A DNA stretch of 64,000 nt from contig NC_080682.1 in the NCBI RefSeq assembly GCF_030445035.2, positions 27,200,770-27,264,769 on the forward strand, given 5' to 3'. The notes beneath the pieces are model-generated. The model did not search any database, was not told where the DNA came from, and was given only the letters and a program-made list of their open reading frames with translations. Below, in pieces: positions 12,045 through 24,010 of the stretch; position 1 is the first letter of the stretch; each line of letters opens with the position of its first letter. A program made the position numbers and the translations under genes. Origin of the DNA: Dasypus novemcinctus (lineage: Eukaryota; Chordata; Mammalia; Cingulata; Dasypodidae).

Positions 12045-12692
12045 ATGGTATGGCAGTTTAATATTGTTTATGAATTCCTAAAATAGATAATGGATTATGT
12101 TTGTAAACTTATCTAGCCCTCTGGGAATATAGATTATAATGGTTTCACTTTTACTTGACTAAATAATGATTAAGGCTTTGATTGGGCCTCACCAGTAGGA
12201 CATTGCATCCCTGCCCCCTTGGTGGAAAGAGAATTACAGAGAAACTGACCGGCAGAGAAGGGAGGTTGGAATTCTGGATGCTGGAACCCTAAGAAGTAAA
12301 CCCACAGGAGAAGAACACAAAGTAATAGAGATGGCTTCTTAGATATGGCAGAGGCCCCAGGAAAAGAGATAAACCATTTGCCAGAGAGTTTGCAGCTGAA
12401 GAGGGCAGAGCCCTGAGCAGCTGAGCCCAGAAAGAAACTAGCCCTGGGAGAGAAATGAGACTTTTCCCAGTCTATAGCTGATATTGGAAGAAGCTGGGAC
12501 CACAGATCCTTCAGAAGAAGGAGGCTGTTGGCAGCCATCTTGCTCCAACATGTGGCAACACACTTTGGTGAGGGAAGTAACTTACACTTTATAGCCTGGT
12601 AATTGTAAATTTCTACCTCAAATAAATACCCTTTATAAAATCCAACAGATTTCTGCTATTCTGCATCAGTACCCCCTTGGCTGACTTAAGCT
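12045..12692 (+). mobile_element. LTR-like repeat, MaLR-type
   Basis: Plus-strand copy of the same family as 38676-39194. Shared blocks are 'tttgattgggcc', the 'cagccatcttgct.caacatgtggcaac' region near 12532, 'tttggtgaggga', AAATAAATACCC near 12621, and 'tgcatcagtacccccttggctgac' at the 3' end. It is strongly diverged. No frame across it looks protein-coding. Confidence 0.65.
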
Positions 12693-13130
12693 TTGTTCTA
12701 AAATGTCATGTGTCTGTTCTTTGATTATCATTTAGAACCCTAATAAAGGATCCAAACGCAATCTCTGCTTGGCAGTGACATTTCCACACCAATAGATAAG
12801 CTGAATCATTATGACCCAAGGAAGGTTGTATCACAATCAAGACCTGTTGCAGAGACTTGTCTTGTTCTGTCCCCTCCCCTAAACTGCAGCATTTTTGATT
12901 ACTCAGTAAATGGGTCAGAATTGAATGCCCAAATGAGAAATATCTTGGTTCTAAGATCCTTAGAAGCCAACTAGGCATTCTGCCTCTATTTTGGTTGTAG
13001 GATTGGACAGATGCAACCGATTTACTTTCACCTGATAAGGAATTACAGGTGACATTACACATCTCCTATGTTAGAGTTTCTTGGTGTAGGAACCAGATAT
13101 CCACATATATTTTCAAAATTATTCTAACAC
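12693..13130. other. Spacer between two LTR-like repeats
   Basis: The minus-strand frame at 12706-13062 (118 codons) has no recognisable domain. The region is moderately GC-rich and could be decayed retroviral internal sequence, but I cannot support that. Confidence 0.35.
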
Positions 13131-13612
13131 TCTATGATGGATTGAAGCCATATTAACCTCCAGAAAAGTATGTTCATAAAGCTAATGGATTCCTGTGTGT
13201 TTGAATTTATTCTAAGTAGGGATCCATGATTAGGTTTCTTCAATTAAGGGAATTTTGTATAGGTTGCTTCAATAAGATATGGTCCAGGGTACATCTTAAT
13301 CCTCTTATTGCAGTCCTTTATAAAAAGAATGAGATCCAGAGGAAAAGAGAGCCACTTAAGTAGTAATCTGAAGGCAAGAAAACCCACAGAAGGAAGGAGA
13401 GTCAAGCAGAGACTTCCATGAAACTTGCCAATTAACAGAGGTATCTTGGATCCCTGGCAGATGTCTTTGGGGAGAAAACATTACCTGCTGATACTTTGAT
13501 ATGAGCATTTTTCTTGGTCTTGGAACTGTAAGTTTATAAACCAATAAATCTCTATTGTAAAAGTTAACTCACTTCTGGTATGTTACTTTTGGAAGCCTAG
13601 CAGACTGAAACA
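13131..13612 (+). mobile_element. MaLR/MLT1-like LTR
   Basis: It shows the familiar order of MaLR LTRs: an N-terminal 'ttgaa...ccagaaaagtatgttc' block, 'cttaatcct.ttattgcagtcctttat', a purine-rich middle, 'ttggaactgtaag', AATAAATC near 13541, and the terminal 'gcagactgaaaca'. Old and diverged. It marks the left edge of the receptor cassettes. Confidence 0.65.
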
Positions 13613-14767
13613 GAGTCTTATGTATATAGCCAGGTAATTCTCTATTAGATTAATATATGAGAAGTCCAAGACAAAGAAAGAATAAATAAACTGAAATTAA
13701 GTGAACTTCAACTCTATTGGACCTCTAATACTGTAATGTTCTATCATATGGAACATCACAATTCTCTGTCTACTGCCCCAATCCTTCTATTAATACTTCT
13801 TATACATAAGTTTGTCTTCTCTGTTGGAATTTCAGTAAGCATAAATTATCTTTCATGAGATTTTTAAGTTAGCACTTTAAAATTAATAAGAAGCATAGAA
13901 ATTTTTATTTAGAATTTATATATTATAAAAGATTATGCCTTCATATTATTTTATTATATACATATTTATAAAATTTTTGAGGATTTAAAGACTTTATATT
14001 CCCAAGAAGATGAAGCTGGATTTCAGGGATTTAATTTATGAAAATAATTCACATAGCTAATACATATATAGTCTGTTGTTCCACAAACAATCACTTGAAT
14101 ATTATGGGTAAAAAATTTCATCTTGTTGCTGTTTTGTTGCAGAAGAGAGTTATTGTGTTTTCTCCTTGGGCATTCCCTGTGGAATTCAAGAATGATTAAA
14201 TAGGCCAGTAACAGTGTTCAAATGCATAATATTTATATCACACTGTAATTCAGTGACAAGTTCAGTTCCGGAGGTAAGAGGAATAATTTTTCATCACTTG
14301 CACAATATTTTAGAAACTCTAACACTGGAAATTCAAACTAGAGATTGCACTTTAATACTTAAATTTGAGATAGTGCATTCTAGTTTACTCAGTTTCATTG
14401 AAATTGAACCACATGGCTTCTACAGAACATAGATAGGAAAATAGGAAAGTTTCTTTTAAAAATTTAGTTAAATAGCAGTGCAAATCAGAAATTTGCTTTA
14501 ATTCTCTTGATGAGAAATTGGCTTTAATTTTCTTAATAGAATAAGGGTAATAAAAATATTCTGTATTTAAATTGAATAAAATTATTAGAGAGAAAATTAA
14601 TTTTCAACCATCCACTTGGTGTATGCCATATATGTATCATAAATTTATTTTCTGAAAGAGGATTATAAATGAATTTTAAATTAATTTACTAGTTAGCTAA
14701 TTGGTTTGTAAAGATGAAGATAATTTTACAAGTTTACACTATCAATAGGTGCTAAATCTGACATTGT

Positions 14768-15085
14768 TTCCTTTATATTTAAAGAAGTTTTAGATTACAT
14801 AAATGTTACAATTTTATAGGTTTTGACAAAATGTATAATGACCTGTATCTGTCATTGTACTATCATGCAGAACAATTCCATTGTCCAAAAAATGCCCCAT
14901 GTCACACCTGTTTTCCCTCACCCTCACCACAGAACCTCTGCTGACCACTGTCTTTATATCTATGTTACAAATACTTCCATTTCTAGACTAATAAATCTAC
15001 TTAGGTCCATAGTTTCATTCCTCCTTTATCTTTGCTCATTTCTCAATCTTGAGGATTGAAAGGGAGCTTAGATCCCATGGAACAG
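14768..15085 (-). mobile_element. L1-type 3' end fragment (family Y), reverse
   Basis: Contains 'agattacataaatgttaca', 'tgacaaaatgtataatgacc' and 'cattgtactatcatgcag', the same words as at 31143-31430. It is absent from the matching place in copy C, where the 'gcactaaatc...acaaggta' sequence is continuous. Confidence 0.65.
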
Positions 15086-17102
15086 ACAGATGAACCAGTA
15101 TTACTTACAGTAGATATTTTCTACTAAATCTGATATTTTAATACAGGGTTATAGAGGTAGGGTCTTAATTTTCCACAGCATTTATCTCTTCTCAGTCTTG
15201 CCAGTGAAATGAAAGTTAGAGTTGTAAGACTGCTAAAATTTTTCCAGTATGTGTTAGTCAAGATGCATGATGTAATGGATTTCTTTAGTAGACTAGACAC
15301 TGATATATTTTTCAAAATTTGCTTCATAATTTTTTCTTTTACTTTGCCTTTTCCTATTTTCCTAATTCCTGTTTTTGCCTAATGCTTTCCAGTAAATATT
15401 TCTGTGTGTAGTCCATGAGTTATTGTAAGAGAGAGAGAGACAGGGAGATAAGGGTTGAGGTAAAGGGAAAGAGAATGAGGAATTTTTTAAATAGAAATAT
15501 ATTTTTATGACAAAAAAATAGGTTAATAAATAATTATATTATTCATTGATATCTTTATAAGTTATTTTATTAACATATACACTGAAACTATTAATAAATC
15601 GTATAAGATTTCTTTTTTAAGTGTTTTCATAAAAGCAATGTAAATTGTCTGAATTTATAGAGTAATTGGAATTTAGCTTAATTATATATATTTTATTCCA
15701 CAATTCTGTGTCAAATGAGCATGATATGTTTTTCTAACTCTGGAATTATCAAGCTGTTTATTCTATGGATTAGAAACATCTTTCACTTGGATTTGTGAGA
15801 GCCTATCCGGGAAAATAAAAACTTGTGGTTTTCTTCTTATTCTAGGAATTTTAAGCTGATTTGTACATTCCTTTCTTTTTATATGAAAATCTCAATATGA
15901 CATAACCTGAGCATGTCTCATATTATGGATATAAATGATTTAGAGGTCACTTAAATCACTTAAACCAGCCCAGCCCAATGCATGACAAATATTTTATTCA
16001 TTTAAATCCCAGAAAATGCCAGGTCCAATGAACTAAGGCTAGTTTAAATACCTTGGTCTATTTGAAAGGAATTATAAAACTTACCATACTGAAAACTAAT
16101 TATGCATCTTGGATTTTATTCTGTTCAATCACTAAAGCTTGCAGTTCATATATAGGAACTTTTTCATTTTTTTTCCCTTTACACTCCACTGAATGAGAAA
16201 CTGTCTGATGGTGTAGGGCAGAATATCAGAAATCAAAATTTACTTGTGGCAAATTTCATGATTTAATTCTTTCAACAATAACCTTTTAAAATATTTTAAT
16301 TAGTGATCATTGGGTGACACTTATTTCATCATGATTTTATAGACTATGTAAGTAAATATTAAATGTTAATGAAAAGACTGCATAACTTTTGACAAAAATA
16401 AGTCTCAAAAATTTAAGGGCTTTGCAAGTATAATTAACATATGAAGAAAGAAACAAGATATAGCATCATTAAGTTAATATTTGAACAATAATGGTGATAC
16501 AACAAGCTGCAAAAGTCAAAATGGAAAAATTATTGAAATTCATTTAAAGAAAGATACCTGAAAATAAAAAAAGATATTTCATTGCTTTTGTTTGCAAACA
16601 GGGAGTATCTACCTCCAGAAATTTCTGCTGCCCTGCTCACTAATATTCCTGAAGGAGTGATGGAACAACATCATTGCCAGGAAAGGGCATGAAATCATTT
16701 GGTATGACGTGCTTTCCTGTAAGACAAGATGAAATGTAAGTCTAATTTATCCCAATCTGGATACATTTTAAATTACAAAATTTTCTCACCTGCTTCACCT
16801 TTAAATTTTATTACAATCTTGTGATGTGAATACGTTTGCTCACATTTCATAATTATAACCATTAATTAAAGGTCTTTTATAGTAAATATAAGACTACTAC
16901 TCAAATTTGTGTTTTCTACTTTAATATTTTGGATTTAAAAATCCCAATATTCCTTTGTGTTTGTAAATTCTAAGAAAATGTAATATGAGAGCAGAATGTA
17001 GAAAATTGCTCAGAAAAGAACTAGTAAATATTTAAGTTGGCAGTTTTAAAAGACAAATTTAGTCAACAAATGTATGATAAAATTTTTTCCTTTAATTTGA
17101 AT
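15086..17102. other. 5' flank of the copy A OR5T gene
   Basis: AT-rich DNA conserved with copies B and C, including a short (GA)n run at 15428-15441 that recurs at 31551 and 43488. No coding sequence. Any upstream non-coding exon and promoter of the receptor should lie here, but I cannot place a transcription start by eye. Confidence 0.55.
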
Positions 17103-17104
17103 AG
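17103..17104 (+). other. Candidate 3' splice site upstream of OR5T copy A
   Basis: An AG follows a T-rich tract (AATTTTTTCCTTTAATTTG). The exon would start GGAAATTCATCCAC, 143 bases before the ATG. The same acceptor context is kept in copies B (32991-32992) and C (45101-45102). OR coding exons are typically preceded by an intron in the 5' UTR, so conservation here is suggestive. Confidence 0.45.
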
Positions 17105-17246
17105 GGAAATTCATCCACTTGGGCACAACTTCTTTGTCATTGCTGATCATATCAATGCCTGGGATTTTATTATACCCTTTCAAGGAACAAAGATGAAGAT
17201 ATAATTGAAGGAGCTCATGAATTGAGTTCAGTAAATATCAACAGAA

Positions 17247-18239
17247 ATGTCAGGGTTGCCATCTGATTTAGATACACATAGAATTCAGTTAAAGAATGTG
17301 ACTGAAGTCACAATGTTTATATTGATGGGTTTCAAGGCTGATTTTGAGATGCAAGTCTTATTCTTTTTAATATTTTTAGCAATTTATTTTTTTACTCTGT
17401 TAGGAAATTTGGGACTTGTTGTATTGGTCATTGGGGATTCCCGGCTCCACACACCCATGTACTATTTTCTCAGTGTGTTGTCACTTTTGGATGCCTGCTA
17501 TTCTTCTGTTATTACCCCAAAAATGTTGGTCAATTTCCTGGTAGATAATAAAGCCATTTCATTTCTTGGATGTGCAACGCAAATGTTTCTCTTTGTTACT
17601 TTGGGAACTACAGAGAGTTTTCTCTTGGCTGCAATGGCTTATGATCGTTATGTAGCTATCTACAACCCACTTCTGTATTCAGTTAACATGTCTTCCCGTG
17701 TGTATGTACCACTCATCATTGCATCCTATTTTGGTGGGCTTTTGGATGGTACTTTACAGACAGTGGCCACTTTTAGACTATCCTTCTGTGCATCCAATGA
17801 AATTAGACATGTGTTTTGTGACATTCCACCACTCCTTGCTCTTTCTTGTTCTGACACTCACATTAACCAACTTCTGCTCTTCTATGTTGTGGGCTTTATT
17901 GAGATAACCAATATACTAATTGTATTGATTTCCTATGCTTTCATTCTAATGGCAATTCTGAAGATGCATTCTACTGAAGGGAGGCAGAAATTCTTTTCCA
18001 CCTGTGGCTCTCACCTAACTGGAGTGTCAATTTTTCATGGAACAATCCTCTTCATGTATGTAAGACCAAGTTCTAGCTATACTTTGGAACATGATATGAT
18101 AGTGTCTATATTTTACACTATTTTGATTCCCATGCTGAATCCCATCATCTACAGTTTGAGGAACAAAGATGTTAAAGCAGCAATGAAAAAAGTTTTTCAA
18201 AGAAATCGTTTCATAAGCAATGTCCAATTTTACCACTGA
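17247..18239 (+). CDS. OR5T: Olfactory receptor, OR5T family, intact (copy A)
   Basis: A 330-residue single-exon class A GPCR that would detect odorants at the cilia of olfactory neurons and signal through Golf and adenylyl cyclase 3. Hallmarks: N-glycosylation sequon NVT at 17-19; GN in TM1 at 53-54; LHTPMYYFL at 67-75; C109, pairing with an ECL2 cysteine (C181/C191/C201); [13 protein letters not shown] at 130-142; SY at 229-230 in TM5; [10 protein letters not shown] at 248-257; [12 protein letters not shown] at 295-306. The IYNPL variant, the NVTEV start and the VFCDIPPLL segment are as I recall them in human OR5T proteins. The start is the first ATG after the candidate acceptor and is conserved in copy C. 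The C-tail is slightly longer than that of copy C. The exact orthologue among OR5T1/2/3 is not resolved. No disabling change is visible. Confidence 0.95.
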   Translation: MSGLPSDLDTHRIQLKNVTEVTMFILMGFKADFEMQVLFFLIFLAIYFFTLLGNLGLVVLVIGDSRLHTPMYYFLSVLSLLDACYSSVITPKMLVNFLVDNKAISFLGCATQMFLFVTLGTTESFLLAAMAYDRYVAIYNPLLYSVNMSSRVYVPLIIASYFGGLLDGTLQTVATFRLSFCASNEIRHVFCDIPPLLALSCSDTHINQLLLFYVVGFIEITNILIVLISYAFILMAILKMHSTEGRQKFFSTCGSHLTGVSIFHGTILFMYVRPSSSYTLEHDMIVSIFYTILIPMLNPIIYSLRNKDVKAAMKKVFQRNRFISNVQFYH

Positions 18240-21200
18240 GTAAACTTCAAAGAATGCCATTTATCAATCCATTTCTCTATGATCAGAGATTAAGGGAGAA
18301 AATAATTTATTTTCAATTAGTAGTGTTTGCATATTTTAGATTATTCCCAAAGAATGTATTAATATATCTTCCAATGCAAGACTGAGTGATCTGTATGCCT
18401 ATGGTTATGTTCAAACTCATCATATTAAATATTCATTGATTTATTTACATTGTCATTGTTAGTCTTTGTGTAATTTGATTTTCACTTACTATAATCATAG
18501 AAGATGTCATTAGGAGATAATGGCTTGGTATAATCTCACATTATTTTAGTACATCCTCAGCAGTTCTTCTGAAGTGAATTTCCCATTCTGGACTCTCTAA
18601 AGTTACTTCCCTTGCTCTAACTGTCACACTCACATCCCTCTAGCTCTCTACACATGCCTGTTGCACTATTTGGTTCAGCATGATAAATATTTATCCCATT
18701 ATATCCTTCTCACTCTCCAATTACAGAAACTAATTCAATCCATTCTGAAATAACCAAAATTATATTGCAATAATATGGTAACATTTACTGAGTGTAAAAT
18801 AATGGCTTACAAAAAACAAAATATAATTTAATTATTAACTCTCAACTAAATGCTATTTATAGATGGGACAAGATCTATAATGCTAGATAGCCTATTTTGG
18901 GAGTTCCTTTGATATTTCTAATTCATTTCCTAGCTCTGCCTTTACCCTATAACTTTTAGAATTGAATTTTCCTTTGTTATCATTCCTCAGAGTTCACATA
19001 CAATTAGCAGTCTCCTAAAATCATGTCCCATTACTCCAATACACTCCTGATTCAGCCTTATTAGTTCTTCTTTGTTTATTTTTGTTCTATGATTATTTAT
19101 TTGAAGGGCATTAGACATGGAAATTTACTTTTTATTTCAATAAAATTGACCTTTTTTTTTTTTTTTTCTAGAAGGAATAGTTGTCTCCTGGGTCTACCAT
19201 AGTAATCCCATGAAAAAAAGGTAATGAAAGAGTTAATTCTGAATTTGAGATCTAATTCAATAATTTTTAGCACACCATTTCCTAATCAGTTATGCAAAGA
19301 GAACTCATATATCTCTATTGGAACAAACACATGTTTGTTTAAATATATACTCAAAAGTCCTCTTAAAAACAAATTTTCAGAGACAAAACACTGTGTGCAA
19401 TGGGACTATCATAATTTATGAAGAAATTATTTTATTGAAACCACAGCTTCTGGAAATTTACTTTCCTTACCATGAATTTTTGTGGTGCCTTTTTCTCTAA
19501 TAAAGAATAAACTATTTCAAAATTGTTTCCAAATACCCATCTCTCAAAAAATTTTAAGTGTTTTTAGGACTCCAGGATCATTTACTGGATGTTTCTTTTC
19601 AAATCAGATCTTCAAATTATTACAGTAAAGTATTAGTCATGGTTGCACCCTTGTTTATCAGTTTAGTTGCTCTTCCAAATTAATTAAAATAGTGTTTCTA
19701 TGGGAAAGAAAGTGATTAGCACTAACACCAAGGATGCACTCATATATGCCTAATAGTATCTGACCAATAATTTAATCAACCAATTAGACAGATTGATAGC
19801 AATTTAAACTGCATGCAAACTGCACAAACCCTTTTGTCTCTAGTAAGGTAGAAGCACAAGGTTGATAATAAATTATGTCTATGATTTATTATTCATCAGG
19901 TAAATATATGAAAACTGTAATATTTAATTCTCAAGTTATTATCTTCTCCCTCCTCATATCTCATCTCAATTACCTGAATATCAATAAAGAATTCCATGAC
20001 TTTCATTGCTCCCTTTTTCTAGATCTGTTTAAACATTTAACACAGTAATGTGGGATTTTTCCTGTCCACACATTTGCATCCCCTGAGCATAACGTGCTTC
20101 CTTAAATATATAATTTACACAGAAAATATATATGTTTAATGAATTGTAAATCAAGAAATAAGTTATAGTTAATAGCAATATTAGGCACTTTTATACAGCT
20201 TAAAAGTTACTGGACATATATTATGTTTTACGTATACGAACACACTATATTCTCACAACACTCCAGGAGGTGAATATAATTTTGCCTCTCATCATCACAG
20301 ATCACAGATGAGAAAGCAAAGGCACATAATCATTAAGTAATTGACTCAAAGCCCCTTAGTTTATATGAATGATACCAGTGTTCAAAATTAATTTTCCTGA
20401 CTACAGAGTCCCTATTTTTAAGTACTTTAATATATAGAATGAAACAATAAAGTTATCTTTTCACTTTGTCCACTAATTATCAGGCCTCCTGATCATACCT
20501 TTTTTGATGTAATGAAGGTCTTCATTAAGTAAGTGGTAGAAATAAAAGAAAAAGGAATGTTTTTTTAAAGAATTAGGGGATAATTGTTTTCACTAGATTT
20601 CACAAATCACTCAGATGTATGATTTATAGAGAATTTGCAGGTTTTCATTCTGGGTAATCAATAAGATGTCTAAAATAAAAATAGAAGTAAAGCAGAAGTA
20701 GAAAAAAAGGGAAAGTAAAATGAAAGGGAGGAAAAGAAAGACTAGACATATAACTAGAAGTAGACTTATATGTATAAAAAGTAGAAAGAAGAGAAAGAAG
20801 AAGGGAAAAAAAGGAAGAGGGTGGAAAAGAAGAACATTTGGAAAAGCAACATGAATGAAATCAGTTATACCTATAAGGAATGTGAGGCTCCATGACATTT
20901 TCAAGTAGAAAACTACTACCCAAGAAAAATATTATACTGACAAGTACAAAGGTATACAGAAAGGAGATATGAAGTGACCACACTAGATAAAATTTTAAAG
21001 GGAATGTAGAACTTACATTTCTATTTAGGATGCAGAAATCTACACAAAATATAGCTATAACTCTAACAATTTTTAAAAAGCCAGATAATCTAAAAAAAAA
21101 AATCATATCTTTTCATGAATCCACCAAAAGATTGAGGTTGTGTATATATTCAAGTAATTTGAATTCCAAAGAAATTCTTGACCCTTGAAAAGTAAATGTG

Positions 21201-21796
21201 AGAAATAAACCTTTTCAACTTTGAAGGTGGAAGAATGACTTGGCCATCATGTAAGCAGGTAATAAAAATGAGCTAAATTATAAAGAATTGGCAAAGCCAA
21301 GGGTAGACTAGACTGCCCGATCAAAAAAAGAGGAGAAACCTAGAAACTAGAGGTTCCTATTCACTTTCAGTCTTCTCTTTAGATCTCTATCAAATTATTG
21401 TGGGAAAGATTGAAGATGACTGGTAGATATGCAGACAAGGTCTCCTTGCAATCCACAAAACACCAAATATCCTCCTCTCTGACCATATGAGGGACTGCTA
21501 TTACTTTCCAACTAAATCTTTATTCTTATTTCAGTTTGTCCTAACAATGAATAAGATTTATTGTAGTACCTAATCATAGAATTGCTCCTGCATTCTGAGA
21601 GCATCCAAACCATAACAGAATTTTCTTCCTTATACCCTTTTCTTAATTATCCAACCAGGGGTATCATAGGTTCCTTCGTTACTTAGAAACTACACATTTC
21701 CTCATTGCACATATTCTTCCTCATTGTATTGATTAATAAAGCTAATTTGCTTAAATATAGACTAGTCCTAGTGGTTGTTGACTAAAAAGCAGTGAC
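18240..21796. other. 3' flank of OR5T copy A, conserved in copies B and C
   Basis: AT-rich DNA collinear with 34.13-39.72 kb (copy B, once its insertions are removed) and 46.22-50.48 kb (copy C). It includes a purine-rich tract at 20680-20845. The small frames, such as a hydrophobic minus-strand frame over the purine tract at 20611-20904, are composition artefacts. Confidence 0.65.
20680..20845. repeat. Polypurine (AG-rich) tract
   Basis: Plus strand almost wholly A/G (AGAAAGAAGAGAAAGAAGAAG and similar). Matching tracts occur at the same cassette position in copy B (38165-38300) and copy C (49420-49540), each with a different length and order. Confidence 0.8.
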
Positions 21797-21802
21797 AATT
21801 GC

Positions 21803-22357
21803 TGTAGGGTGGCACCGTGTGGGAGCGCGGCGACAGCAAGGGTCGGCTCGTCTCCAGGCGCTGGTGCAAGTCGGACCCGGGTGCTGGGAAGGGGCGTTAA
21901 GGCCCTCCGCTTGGGGTTCGGGCATACTGCCCGCCCCTCTGCCCAGCTGCGCCCGCTTCCCCCTCAGTGGCCTAACCCCGCCTCTCCCCCGAGGGCCACC
22001 ACCGCGCCATGACAGCCCCGCCTCACTGCCGCCGAGAACCCTGGCTACCCCATCTTCTGCCCGCAACCAGTGAGCACCCCTGCAGGAACCTCAGGAACCT
22101 ATCAGCCGTCTGCCGCCCCCCGGCCATGCCCCCTGCCACTCCCTCGTCTTTGCCCTCTATTAACCGCTGTACTTCCTGCATGAATCAGACTTGCGCACAG
22201 ATCCTGGTCTCCTCGGTAGTCTTCTTCCTACCGCGCGTCCTCCGCACCTTGCCAGCCCCGGAGCGCCTTCTCGGAAGGCCCCTCTGTATGTTGCAGCCCT
22301 CCGCCCAAGCCCACACCGCCCCTGCAGCGGCCCTCTGGGCGAGCCCACACTGCGACA
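21803..22357. mobile_element. GC-rich solo LTR with perfect 6-bp target duplication
   Basis: A 555-bp block begins TGTAGGGTGG, ends CACTGCGACA and is flanked by AATTGC on both sides (21797-21802 and 22358-22363). Copies B and C have the undisrupted site (B: 'ataattgctagttt' near 39718; C, more diverged, near 50482). It is far GC-richer than its surroundings and keeps many CpGs. TG...CA ends and a 6-bp duplication point to a class II-type LTR. An ATTAA-type element followed by 'cagatcctggtctcctcgg' near 22198 could be the plus-strand R/U5, so plus orientation is likely but not certain. No internal region remains. The overlapping long frames on both strands are GC artefacts. Confidence 0.8.
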
Positions 22358-22363
22358 AATTGC

Positions 22364-23330
22364 TAGCTTAAAATTTCTAATTGAAAGGATAAACATCATG
22401 CACAGATACATGTGAAATATGATCAGAGAGGAATACCTTAAGGCAAAGTTCAATGAAAGTCTAGAAATAAAATAATTTTAAAAAGCACAAATAGATAAAC
22501 ACAATATCAGAAACAAAGAAATCCTGCAACAAGACCATCAATAAAGTCAGTATTACTGAGAAAATAATGATAGAAGTTGAAGATAAGCCAATAGGAATTT
22601 TCATAATGGAAAGAATGTTAAATAAAAAATAGTGGAAAAATATCCAAAACCTGTTGGGCAATATCAGGCAGTTTATTACACGTGTAGTTAGAGTTCAGCC
22701 ACAAGAATAGAATGGAGAATGGATCAGAAGAAATACTTAAGGAGATAATGGTCAAGATTTTTCTAAAAATAAGGAAAGATATCAAATCATAGGGTCATAG
22801 ATGTCAGCAAACCTTTGGGAAAGATAAATAAGAAACAAATCAATCATAAAATACATCAAGATTTATCAGACTCACTGAGAAAAACAAAAATTAGTATTCA
22901 ATTATGAAGGCAAATTTACACTGCCTTCTATTAGCACTTCTAGTGAAGTCTGCCAAAAAAATACCTCTCAAAAAAAATCCCTGCATTTGTTAATACTATT
23001 TAATATAATAATGTATTGTATTACATGGTTTCAACTCTGGTAAGAGTAGTATAATGTTGTAGAAAAAAAATGTCAAATGATAAAGTGGTGATGAAGGGTG
23101 TGAGCTCTAAAATCAGTACTTCTGTGTTCTAATTTGAACTTGTCCTTTAACCTGCTGCCTGCCTATGAACAATCTTTGAAACATGTGCCCCAGTTTCGTC
23201 ATGTGTAAAATTCAGCCATTCAATTGCATTAATTGAGGTACTTTTCTTTGTGCCTGGGATATAGCATTGAATATAATTGCAAAAAATCTTGCACTCATAG
23301 AGCATCTAATATGGAAGAAAACAGTATAAA
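22364..23330. other. AT-rich cassette flank, no gene
   Basis: Continues the homology with copies B (from about 39.72 kb) and C (from about 50.49 kb) as far as about 22.9 kb. No coding sequence or repeat was recognised beyond that. Confidence 0.5.
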
Positions 23331-23334
23331 CAAA

Positions 23335-24010
23335 AGGCATAATACATATAGAATGTTAGAAGGGGATAACTGCTATGGAAAGCAAATGCCACACTGATGA
23401 GGGAAGGTGCATGTGCAATTTTAAATAGGGTGTGAATGATGGTCTTAAGAGAAAGAGAATGAGAAAAGGTTCATGCACTTATCAAGGGAAAGGGAATTTC
23501 AAGAAGAAATAAATGGAAATATTTCAGGTGGCAGCAGACCAAATATGTATAGGGAAGGGTGGAGGGCAAGGCTACTCCAAATCGAGTATGATAGAAGAAG
23601 TGGTGGCAAGATCATTTTAGACCTGTAGACTCCTTAAGAAGTTTGATTTTTACTCTTAATGTGATAGGAAGTCTTTTACGTTTTCTGAAGAAAGGTAACA
23701 TGATACAACCTGGCCTCTACATTGAGGTTAAACTAAAGATGTATAAGTAGAAAACAGGAAAACAATCTAGAAGACATGGTAATAGTTTAAAGACTGAAAT
23801 GCTGGTTCTTTTGGCCAGGCTAGTAGCAAAAGAGATTTCGAGGAATAGTCACACTCCAAATGTATTCAGCACAGAGAATCAATATAATATGCTGATGGAC
23901 TCAATGTGAGGTATGTGACAAAGAGAAAATACCAAGAAGAATGTTAGGTCTTTGCCTAAACAAGTAGGAGGATGGCTATCTATCTATTATCTGAGGTTAA
24001 ATTGTAGATT
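23335..24010 (+). repeat. Ancient interspersed repeat, also at 29570-30130 and about 53150-53290
   Basis: Contains words such as 'ttaagagaaagagaatgaga', 'aaggctactccaaa', 'gtgataggaagtctttta' and 'aggtaacatgatacaacctgg'. 23335-23830 aligns by eye with 29570-30130; 23870-24010 aligns with 53150-53290 in copy C. It resembles an old mammalian dispersed repeat, but I cannot name the family. The alternative is that these are parts of the cassette duplications. Confidence 0.5.

Noticed and set aside
11793-12086. 97-codon plus-strand frame at the end of the provirus
   Set aside because: It overlaps the LTR end and unclassified flank, with no recognisable domain. Not supported as a gene.
17698-18260. 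Small frames overlapping the OR5T copy A gene on both strands
   Set aside because: Shadows of the receptor coding sequence in other frames.
20611-20904. 97-codon hydrophobic minus-strand frame
   Set aside because: It is the complement of a polypurine tract giving Phe/Leu/Ser runs; the matching frames in the other copies differ entirely.
21782-22453. Cluster of 67-120 codon frames on both strands, resembling a CpG-island gene
   Set aside because: The open frames come from high GC content. The exact AATTGC repeats at the edges and the uninterrupted sister sites show a solo LTR insertion instead.
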